Of a stretch of DNA of 8,876 nucleotides, positions 1 to 5,200 are shown one piece after another. The position numbers were made by a program, and so were the translations under genes. The notes under the pieces are model-generated. The model searched no databases. It worked only from the letters and a program-made list of their open reading frames with translations, and had not been told where the DNA came from. The stretch spans positions 1 through 8,876 of the forward strand of contig JAFVWD010000247.1 in the NCBI GenBank assembly GCA_017501865.1. Direction: 5' to 3'. Source of the DNA: Clostridia bacterium. Lineage in GTDB: Bacteria > Bacillota > Clostridia > Oscillospirales > Acutalibacteraceae. Numbering within the stretch: the first letter of the stretch is position 1; every line of letters starts with the position of its first letter.

Positions 1-766
1 ACTTGCGGCTACGTCTGCTACTCTCGTTTACGGTAATGTTTCAGTTAACAATAAAACCGAAACAAAAAACATTAATATAAAAAATGAACTTTCAAAAAAA
101 CCTAAATTCGGGCAAATAACAAAAGAAAAACCGTATATTCTCGTTTACCATACTCACACAACAGAGGGTTATGAGCTTTTAGATAAAGGCTGGTATTCTG
201 ATGACTATAACTCATGAACTGAAGATGCGGGTAAAACGGTGGTAAGGGTCGGCGATGAAATTACGAAACGTCTTGAAATGGCAGGATTTAATGTAATACA
301 TGACAAAACCATACACGACGCAAGCTATAACGGAGCATATTCACGTTCACTTGTGACTGTTGAAAAATATCTGAAGAAATACCCGTCTATAGTTATTACT
401 CTTGATATTCATCGCGATGCAATTCACTACGATGACGGGAGTAAGTGTAAGCCTACTGCAGAAATAAACGGTAAAAAGGCGGCGCAGGTTATGATAATAA
501 CAGGTGCCGAGGAGGGGAGTGTGGAGAATTTTCCCGGGTGGGCAGATAACCTTACTTTTGCTGTAGCATTGCAAAATAAGGTTGAAGAAAATTATAAGGG
601 ACTTATGAGACCTGTGTTTTTTTGTCAAAGAAAATACAATATGAATGTAACTCCGTGCTCGCTTTTGTTAGAGATGGGTACAGATGCTAACACATTAGAA
701 GAGGCAGTCTACTCAGGTAGGTTAATAGGTGATTCACTTGCAGAGCTGCTGGAAGAAAATATGTAG
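1..766 (+). pseudogene. spoIIP: Stage II sporulation protein P (SpoIIP), C-terminal part, interrupted by an in-frame TGA
   Basis: SpoIIP is a membrane-anchored cell-wall amidase/endopeptidase that acts with SpoIID and SpoIIM in forespore engulfment. The reading frame enters from the left edge (first full codon at base 2) and runs 254 codons to TAG. The catalytic domain is recognisable: ILVYHTHTTE (the His and Glu of HTTE are expected zinc ligands), then VVRVGDEI, VIHDKTIHD, a SYNGAYSRS segment, the LDIHRD motif and a C-terminal LLEMGTDANT. The codon at 215-217, between YNS and TEDAGKTVVRVG, is TGA. Family members often have Arg here (as in SRTTD), so a CGA to TGA change is the simplest explanation. 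Both sides of the stop are well conserved and in one frame, so this is a recent nonsense mutation, a sequence error or a read-through site rather than a decayed gene. A GTG at 239 could restart translation but would lack the HTHTTE zinc site. SpoIIP identity is firm; whether the gene works is not. Confidence 0.88.
215..217 (+). other. In-frame TGA inside spoIIP
   Basis: This TGA interrupts the SpoIIP frame 71 codons after the first full codon. Every Trp codon I can place in the window genes is TGG (for example in pgi, der, rpmF and the secreted protein), so reassignment of TGA to Trp is unlikely. None of the eight gene ends visible in the window uses TGA as its stop (six TAA, two TAG). Confidence 0.85.
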
Positions 767-774
767 GAGGAAAA

Positions 775-957
775 ATGGAAGAGTTTTCAAAAATACTTAA
801 GCACTATACTGTGTTTACAATAATTGTAATTATGCTAATGACATTTATATGCGCCTCATTCATTGCAGGATTTAAGGTTGAATTTAACATTACGGGTGAA
901 GAACAGCCAAGAATCAGCTTTGAAAAAAACTTTGGTTTTGATAAGGATAATATATAA
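775..957 (+). CDS. Small single-pass membrane protein of unknown function, downstream of spoIIP
   Basis: The product has 60 residues and is not a family I recognise. It has a short charged N-terminus (MEEFSKILKHY), one clear hydrophobic helix at about residues 11-33 (VFTIIVIMLMTFICASFIAGF), and a polar tail of about 27 residues with several acidic and aromatic positions. By the positive-inside rule the topology is not strongly set: the N-terminal stretch carries two Lys and one His against two Glu. The site AGGAGG at 765-770 overlaps the spoIIP TAG and lies 4 bases before the ATG, so it is very likely cotranscribed and translationally coupled with spoIIP. That context makes a membrane role in or near sporulation possible, but this is only inference. 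No terminator is visible after it. The strong ribosome binding site and tight spacing argue that it is a real gene. Confidence 0.65.
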   Translation: MEEFSKILKHYTVFTIIVIMLMTFICASFIAGFKVEFNITGEEQPRISFEKNFGFDKDNI

Positions 958-992
958 AAAAGAAAAAAACTGTAAAAAGTGTAAAATTCCTA

Positions 993-1021
993 TTGAAAAA
1001 AATCGCCGTTTATTGTACAAT
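993..1021 (+). promoter_or_regulatory. Sigma-A-type promoter for pgi
   Basis: TTGAAA at 993-998 and TACAAT at 1016-1021 are separated by 17 bases, each matching the consensus at five of six positions. Transcription would begin near 1028, giving a leader of roughly 90 bases before the TTG start of pgi. The upstream flank (958-992) is A-rich, as is common for strong Firmicute promoters. Confidence 0.7.
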
Positions 1022-1027
1022 GTACAA
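1013..1027. promoter_or_regulatory. Perfect palindrome over the pgi -10 box, candidate operator
   Basis: TTGTACA, a single A, then TGTACAA form a perfect 7+1+7 inverted repeat. It covers the whole -10 hexamer and reaches the expected transcription start, where a bound repressor would block initiation. The regulator is unknown. The TTGTAC/GTACAA half-sites resemble those of some GntR-type sugar regulators such as AraR, but the spacing differs and no assignment is made. Confidence 0.45.
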
Positions 1028-1087
1028 AAGGCATATGTTTTTAGGTGTTAACCTTAGGTTATATGTCTTGGAGTGGGTGTGTATATG

Positions 1088-1103
1088 CTTGCTCTGTAGC
1101 AAG
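1088..1103 (+). promoter_or_regulatory. Hairpin hiding part of the pgi ribosome binding site
   Basis: CTTGCT (1088-1093) pairs perfectly with AGCAAG (1098-1103) around a four-base loop, CTGT. The 3' arm contains the first three bases of the AAGGAG ribosome binding site at 1101-1106, so the folded leader would partly mask it. A four-codon frame, ATG at 1085 to TAG at 1097-1099, runs through the hairpin. Confidence 0.4.
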
Positions 1104-1118
1104 GAGATGAAAAATTTG
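1101..1118 (+). promoter_or_regulatory. Ribosome binding site that decides the pgi start (TTG)
   Basis: AAGGAG at 1101-1106 lies nine bases before TTG at 1116-1118. The in-frame ATG at 1107 directly touches the site and is too close to be used. Earlier in-frame starts at 993 and 1035 would fall in the promoter or at the predicted transcript start and would add residues that glucose-6-phosphate isomerases do not have. Confidence 0.7.
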
Positions 1119-2450
1119 TCAGTTAAACTCAATACGAAATATCTTGAAGGCTTTGTTGCTGAGAGTGATGTTGAAGCAATTAAAGCAGAGGTAAGTTCGG
1201 CAGTTGAACTTCTTAATACTCGTAAAGGTGCAGGTAATGACTTTTTAGGTTGGCTTGACCTTCCTGTGAATTATGATAAAGAGGAGTTCGTAAGAATTAA
1301 AAAAGCAGCAGAAAAAATTCGCAATGACAGCGATGTTTTAATAGTAATAGGCATCGGCGGTTCATATTTAGGTGCGAGGGCTGCTATAGAGTTTTGTAAG
1401 TCACAAAACTACAATTATTTTGGTAAACCGCAAATATTTTTTGCTGGTAATACAATTTCTTCTTCTGCTCTGGCAGAAGCAGTAAAGCTTTGCGAAGGTA
1501 AGGATTTTTCAGTTAATGTTATTTCAAAATCAGGAACAACAACTGAGCCTACTCTCGCTTTCAGAGTTTTCAAAGAATTGCTTGAGAACAAATACGGTAA
1601 AGACGGTGCAGCAAAAAGAATTTATGCTACTACCGACAAAGCAAGGGGAACATTAAAAGAGCTTTCTGATTCAGAGGGCTATGAAACCTTTGTTATTCCT
1701 GATGATGTTGGCGGCAGATATTCTGTACTTACCGCCTGCGGACTTCTTCCTATAGCAGTCGCAGGAGTTGATATTGATGCTATGATGCAGGGTGCTGCTG
1801 CTGCAAGAGAAGCCTTGAAGGATGGCGACGTTTACAGTAATGACTGTTACCGTTACGCAGCTATGAGAAATATTCTTTATCGTAAGGGTAAATCTGTTGA
1901 GATGATGGTTTCTTATGAGCCTGATTACACAATGATGAACGAATGGTTCAAGCAGCTTTTCGGTGAAAGCGAAGGCAAAGAGAATAAGGGTGTTTTCCCT
2001 TCATCTGCTGTTTTTTCAACTGATCTTCATTCACTTGGTCAGTATGTCCAGGAGGGCGAAAGATTAATGTTTGAAACAGTTGTAAAATTCAAGACACCAA
2101 AGAGCGAAATGGTAATAAAGGAAGATGCTGAAAACAAAGACGGCTTCAACTTTGTTGCCGGAAAAACTGTTGATTATGTAAATGAACAGGCATTCCTCGG
2201 CACAGTACTTGCTCACACAGACGGTGGCGTACCGAATATGATTTTAGAAATTGACAAAATGGATGAATTCAACTTCGGTTATCTTGTATATTTCTTGGAA
2301 AAAGCTTGTGCGGTTTCGGGTTACACACTTAAAATTAATCCGTTCGACCAGCCGGGTGTTGAAAGCTACAAGAAAAATATGTTTGCTCTTTTGGGTAAAC
2401 CGGGTTATGAAGAGTTGAAAGAAAAGCTCGCAGAAAGACTCGAAAAATAA
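1116..2450 (+). CDS. pgi: Glucose-6-phosphate isomerase
   Basis: This cytoplasmic enzyme interconverts glucose 6-phosphate and fructose 6-phosphate in glycolysis and gluconeogenesis. From the TTG start the protein has 444 residues, close to the roughly 450 usual for Firmicute enzymes. It has two SIS-type sugar-phosphate domains. Visible motifs are IGIGGSYLGAR (residues 78-88), SKSGTTTEP (138-146), family signature 1 VGGRYSVLTACG (198-209), FGESEGK (282-288), STDLHSLGQY (301-310), and family signature 2 ending FDQPGVESYKK (410-420). By analogy with the Geobacillus enzyme, Glu284, His305 and Lys419 are the likely catalytic residues, and all are present. It has its own promoter with a palindrome over the -10 box, and a leader hairpin overlaps its ribosome binding site. 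Fifty-one bases separate it from the next gene with no convincing plus-strand terminator, so the two are probably cotranscribed. Confidence 0.97.
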   Translation: MSVKLNTKYLEGFVAESDVEAIKAEVSSAVELLNTRKGAGNDFLGWLDLPVNYDKEEFVRIKKAAEKIRNDSDVLIVIGIGGSYLGARAAIEFCKSQNYNYFGKPQIFFAGNTISSSALAEAVKLCEGKDFSVNVISKSGTTTEPTLAFRVFKELLENKYGKDGAAKRIYATTDKARGTLKELSDSEGYETFVIPDDVGGRYSVLTACGLLPIAVAGVDIDAMMQGAAAAREALKDGDVYSNDCYRYAAMRNILYRKGKSVEMMVSYEPDYTMMNEWFKQLFGESEGKENKGVFPSSAVFSTDLHSLGQYVQEGERLMFETVVKFKTPKSEMVIKEDAENKDGFNFVAGKTVDYVNEQAFLGTVLAHTDGGVPNMILEIDKMDEFNFGYLVYFLEKACAVSGYTLKINPFDQPGVESYKKNMFALLGKPGYEELKEKLAERLEK

Positions 2451-2501
2451 TGTAAAAAAGCTGATGTTTTTCAGCAATAAAATAAACGGAGGTAAATCAC
2501 T

Positions 2502-2918
2502 ATGGTTTCACTTATTATCGGCAACAAAGGTTCCGGAAAAACAAAAAAACTCATTTCTCTTATTAATGAGGCGGTTGACAAATCAAACGGAACAGTCGTT
2601 TGTATTGAGAAATCACCGTTGCTTACTTACGAGGTAACTCACAAAGCAAGACTCATTGAGACAGAAAGATATGATGTTCAGGGTCCGGATGCTTTTTATG
2701 GTATGATTTGCGGTATCATCGCTCAGGACCACGACATTACAGAAATTTTTGTTGACGCAACATTTAAAATTGTCGGCAGAGATTACGAAGCTTTTGCAGA
2801 TCTTATTAAAAAGGTTAATGATATTTCAAAGCTTTCAGAAACAGATTTCGTATTTACAGTTTCAGAAGATGAAGAAAAACTTCCTGCAAGACTCTTCGAC
2901 TATGCAACAAAAGCTTAA
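2502..2918 (+). CDS. Small P-loop ATP/GTP-binding protein of unknown function
   Basis: The product has 138 residues and starts almost immediately with a Walker A motif, GNKGSGKT (residues 7-14). A Walker B-like strand, ITEIFVDA, with Asp85 after four hydrophobic positions, follows at 79-86. The arrangement suggests a minimal single-domain P-loop NTPase with short helices between strands; no signal peptide, membrane segment or extra domain is seen. I do not recognise a characterised family; similar small proteins in Clostridia are often given only generic ATP-binding labels. GGAGG at 2488-2492 lies nine bases before the ATG. It follows pgi and is closed by the strong terminator at 2931-2966, so it is probably the last gene of a pgi transcript. 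That pairing says little about function, and a link to sugar metabolism would be guesswork. Confidence 0.88.
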   Translation: MVSLIIGNKGSGKTKKLISLINEAVDKSNGTVVCIEKSPLLTYEVTHKARLIETERYDVQGPDAFYGMICGIIAQDHDITEIFVDATFKIVGRDYEAFADLIKKVNDISKLSETDFVFTVSEDEEKLPARLFDYATKA

Positions 2919-2930
2919 ATTTTAAGTGCG

Positions 2931-2966
2931 TCCGCCTGTCATAATTAAGATAGGCGGATTTTTTTT
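2931..2966 (+). terminator. Strong intrinsic terminator after the P-loop gene
   Basis: TCCGCCTGTC (2931-2940) pairs with GATAGGCGGA (2949-2958) in a 10-bp stem with one G-T pair and an eight-base AT loop, followed by eight Ts (2959-2966). It separates the pgi transcript from the yceD promoter. Confidence 0.95.
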
Positions 2967-2996
2967 GAAAAAAATCATAGTTTTTCAAATTTGTTA

Positions 2997-3025
2997 TTGA
3001 CAAACCTACATTATTTTAATATAAT
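2997..3025 (+). promoter_or_regulatory. Fully consensus sigma-A promoter for yceD-rpmF
   Basis: TTGACA at 2997-3002 and TATAAT at 3020-3025 match the consensus at all twelve positions with the ideal 17-base spacer. The start of transcription is expected near 3032, leaving a leader of about 20 bases with GAGAGGTAG (3039-3047) as the ribosome binding site. A perfect promoter suits a gene pair that includes a ribosomal protein. Confidence 0.93.
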
Positions 3026-3051
3026 GTTTAGGCATATTGAGAGGTAGTTAA

Positions 3052-3543
3052 ATGATAATAGAACTTGAATCCATATTTAATAATGATGGTTCGTCTTATC
3101 CTTTTGATTACGAACTTTCACTTGCGCACATAGAGGTGTCGGGTGCTCAGCCTATAAAAACACCTGTTTCTGTAAAAGGGTGCGTAAAAAATAATACAGG
3201 CATAGTCACACTTGATGCAACAGTTAAGTTGCAGTATTCCGCTCAATGTGACCGTTGTGCCGAAGAAACTGAGAAAACCTATGAGTATGAGTTTTCTCAC
3301 AATTTGATTGCATCTTTAAGCAATGAGGATAATGACGATTCTCTCCTTGTGAGCGATATGCGTCTTGATTTAGATGAGCTTATTGAGGAAGATGTCAATC
3401 TGGAATTACCTACAAAATTCCTTTGCAGTGAAGAGTGTAAGGGTGTTTGCTCAATGTGTGGTAAAAATCTTAACAAAGACCAATGTGACTGTAAGAAACC
3501 TATTGACCCGCGTCTTGAAGGGTTGCTTCAGTTTTTGGAATAG
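3052..3543 (+). CDS. yceD: YceD family (DUF177) protein with cysteine clusters
   Basis: The product has 163 residues and belongs to the DUF177/YceD family, whose genes sit directly upstream of rpmF in many bacteria; in plants and E. coli the family is linked to 23S rRNA accumulation or processing. Visible features are a CDRC pair (Cys66, Cys69), an acidic middle segment with DLDELIEEDVNLELP (106-120), and a C-terminal cluster of Cys125, Cys129, Cys133, Cys136, Cys145 and Cys147, within CKGVCSMCGKNLN and CDC. It ends in the family hallmark DPRLEGLLQFLE. The paired cysteines probably bind metal, likely zinc, but this is inference. The ATG lies 4 bases after GAGAGGTAG and about 20 bases from the predicted transcript start. 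It is followed by rpmF after 52 bases with no terminator, so the two form one transcript. Confidence 0.92.
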   Translation: MIIELESIFNNDGSSYPFDYELSLAHIEVSGAQPIKTPVSVKGCVKNNTGIVTLDATVKLQYSAQCDRCAEETEKTYEYEFSHNLIASLSNEDNDDSLLVSDMRLDLDELIEEDVNLELPTKFLCSEECKGVCSMCGKNLNKDQCDCKKPIDPRLEGLLQFLE

Positions 3544-3595
3544 ATTAAATTAGTAATTAATATTTTATTGTTAAATAATAAGGAGGAAAACTCAA

Positions 3596-3778
3596 ATGGC
3601 AGTACCAAAGAGAAGAGTTTCAAAAGCAAGAAGAGACAAAAGAAGATCAAACGTATGGAAAATGGATGCTCCACAGCTTGTAAAATGCCCACAGTGCGGC
3701 GAATACAAGAGAGCTCACAGACTTTGCACAGCTTGCGGTTACTATAACGGTAAGCAAGTAGTAGTTGTTGAAAAATAA
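3596..3778 (+). CDS. rpmF: 50S ribosomal protein L32
   Basis: L32 is a small protein of the large ribosomal subunit. The 60-residue product has the standard start MAVPKRRVSKARRDKRRS, the WKMDAPQLVKC segment and a zinc ribbon of two pairs, Cys31-Cys34 (CPQC) and Cys44-Cys47 (CTAC), and so is the zinc-binding form. Length and sequence are entirely typical. AAGGAGG at 3580-3586 sits nine bases before the ATG. The neighbour yceD upstream is the conserved partner. In many Firmicutes plsX follows rpmF; here a DUF512 gene follows instead, after a hairpin at 3812-3837. Confidence 0.98.
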   Translation: MAVPKRRVSKARRDKRRSNVWKMDAPQLVKCPQCGEYKRAHRLCTACGYYNGKQVVVVEK

Positions 3779-3811
3779 TTACTGTGTAATTTTACAGTGA
3801 AAATGCTTTCG

Positions 3812-3854
3812 GGGCGGTGAGAAATATCTCTCCGCCCTATTGGAGTTTTATTTT
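3812..3854 (+). terminator. Terminator-like hairpin between rpmF and the DUF512 gene, possibly leaky
   Basis: GGGCGG pairs with CCGCCC, then after one T-T mismatch GAGA pairs with TCTC around an AATA loop (3812-3837). The stem is strong but is followed by TATTGGAGTTTTATTTT, a broken T-run. This would stop some transcripts after rpmF while letting others through to the DUF512 gene and der, for which I see no separate promoter. A smaller hairpin, ACTGT (3781-3785) with ACAGT (3794-3798), precedes it. Confidence 0.65.
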
Positions 3855-3875
3855 GTATTACAAAACTTGCGTAGT

Positions 3876-3890
3876 GAGGTGATTTCTTTG
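3876..3890 (+). promoter_or_regulatory. Ribosome binding site that decides the DUF512 gene start (TTG)
   Basis: GAGGTGAT at 3876-3883 closely matches the complement of the 16S rRNA 3' end and is well placed for TTG at 3888-3890. An earlier in-frame TTG at 3840 would begin right after the terminator stem and has no ribosome binding site. Confidence 0.75.
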
Positions 3891-5198
3891 TCTGTTACGG
3901 TAAAATCGGTTCTCGAGTCATCGTACGGTGAAAAAGCGGGTGTACTTACAGGTGATGTTATTGAAACAATAAATGGCAGAGAAATTGTAGATGTTCTTGA
4001 CTATCGTTTCGCAATACAGAGTAAAAAGCTTTCAATTGTTTTAAAGCGCGGACTTACAGAGGTTTGTGTAAGCATACGAAAAAGCAGTGAATTTTCTGAC
4101 ATTGGCTTAGAGTTTGAAACCTACCTTATGGACAAGCAGCATTCCTGCAGAAATAAGTGTATTTTCTGCTTTGTTGACCAAATGCCTGAAGGTATGCGTG
4201 ACACACTTTATTTTAAGGATGATGATTCGCGTCTTTCATTTCTTTTCGGAAACTATATAACGTTAACAAATTTAACTGAAAAAGAAGCAGAAAGAATTTG
4301 TGAGATGCATATAAGCCCCATAAATATTTCGGTTCATACTATGAATCCTGAGCTTCGTGTTGAAATGATGAAAAACAAAAACGCTGGCACTTCACTCAGA
4401 TTCATTAAAAAGTTTTATGATGCAGGTATAAAAATGAATACACAGTTAGTTCTTTGTCCGGGCATAAATGACGGCAAGGAATTAGAGTATTCACTTAGTG
4501 AGCTTGCGAAATACAGCCCGTACATTAACAGCATAGCAGCGGTTCCCGTAGGACTTACCAAATATCGTGAAGGACTATCCCCTTTAAAGAGCTATACTAA
4601 GCAGACTGCAAATGATGTTATAGATATAATTGATAATTTCAACGCGCATTATTCATTTTTCAATAACGGTAAGGTTTTAGCATATGCCTCAGATGAATTT
4701 TATCTTTTGGCAGAACGCGAGCTTCCGGGTGAAGAGTATTATGGTGAATATAGTCAGCTTGATAACGGCGTAGGTATGTGCACACTTTTAAAAAGTGAGT
4801 TTTTAAGTGCGTTAAAGGATTGCGAAGAAAAAACTGCAAATCGCAAGATATCTCTTGCAACAGGCGAGTCTGCATATCCGCTTATGTGTGAGCTTAAAGC
4901 AGCGCTTGAAGCAAAAATGAAAAATACAGATGTTAATATTGTTAAAATAGAAAATAAATTTTTCGGTACAACAGTAACTGTTGCAGGGCTTTTGACCGGT
5001 CGTGATTTAAAGGAACAGTTACAGGGCAAGGATTTAGGCGAGGAGCTTTTAATTCCGCGAGTTTCACTGAGAAATGAAGGCGATAGGTTCCTTGACGATA
5101 TAACACTTGAAGAGTTGTCAGAATATTTAAATATTAAAATAACTCCTGTTGAGAATAACGGAGAAAAGCTTTTAAGCAGAATTTTAGGAGGTGCGTAA
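3888..5198 (+). CDS. DUF512 family protein with N-terminal PDZ domain and radical-SAM-like cysteine motif
   Basis: The product has 436 residues and matches the widely conserved but poorly characterised Firmicute DUF512 family. Residues 1-65 form a PDZ-like domain (GEKAGVLTGDVIETINGREI). Residues about 80-280 form a radical-SAM-like barrel with Cys87-x3-Cys91-x2-Cys94 in CRNKCIFCFVDQMPEGMRDTLYFKDDD, the expected ligands of a 4Fe-4S cluster, followed by FGNYITLTNL, ISVHTMNPELR and LCPGINDG. The C-terminal DUF512 region (about 285-436) includes ATGESAYPLM, TVAGLLTGRD and a conserved ending, LIPRVSLRNEGDRFLDDITLEEL. No signal peptide or membrane helix is visible despite the PDZ domain. The reaction and substrate are unknown. 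The gene ends two bases before der, whose ribosome binding site overlaps its last codons, so the two proteins are made together. This neighbourhood with der and rpmF recurs in Firmicutes and hints at a role in ribosome or tRNA biology, but this is unproven. Confidence 0.93.
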   Translation: MSVTVKSVLESSYGEKAGVLTGDVIETINGREIVDVLDYRFAIQSKKLSIVLKRGLTEVCVSIRKSSEFSDIGLEFETYLMDKQHSCRNKCIFCFVDQMPEGMRDTLYFKDDDSRLSFLFGNYITLTNLTEKEAERICEMHISPINISVHTMNPELRVEMMKNKNAGTSLRFIKKFYDAGIKMNTQLVLCPGINDGKELEYSLSELAKYSPYINSIAAVPVGLTKYREGLSPLKSYTKQTANDVIDIIDNFNAHYSFFNNGKVLAYASDEFYLLAERELPGEEYYGEYSQLDNGVGMCTLLKSEFLSALKDCEEKTANRKISLATGESAYPLMCELKAALEAKMKNTDVNIVKIENKFFGTTVTVAGLLTGRDLKEQLQGKDLGEELLIPRVSLRNEGDRFLDDITLEELSEYLNIKITPVENNGEKLLSRILGGA

Positions 5199-5200
5199 AT

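Noticed and set aside
215..217. Reassignment of TGA to Trp or to selenocysteine
   Set aside because: Trp is encoded by TGG throughout the window, SpoIIP is not a selenoprotein, and I see no hairpin of the required kind right after the codon.
863..1051. Lysine-rich 62-codon frame overlapping the small membrane protein
   Set aside because: It is out of frame with the better-supported gene at 775, has no ribosome binding site, and runs through the pgi promoter.
993..1115. N-terminal extension of the glucose-6-phosphate isomerase frame back to 993 or 1035
   Set aside because: These starts overlap the promoter and transcript start, lack suitable ribosome binding sites, and add residues not found in the family. 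TTG at 1116 has a good site at the right distance.
2460..2475. Small hairpin GCTGA-TGTTTT-TCAGC between pgi and the P-loop gene
   Set aside because: The stem is only 5 bp and is not followed by a T-run on the plus strand. It looks like a terminator only on the minus strand, where there is no gene.
3840..3887. Earlier TTG start for the DUF512 gene at 3840
   Set aside because: It lies directly behind the terminator stem without a ribosome binding site, while TTG at 3888 has an excellent one.
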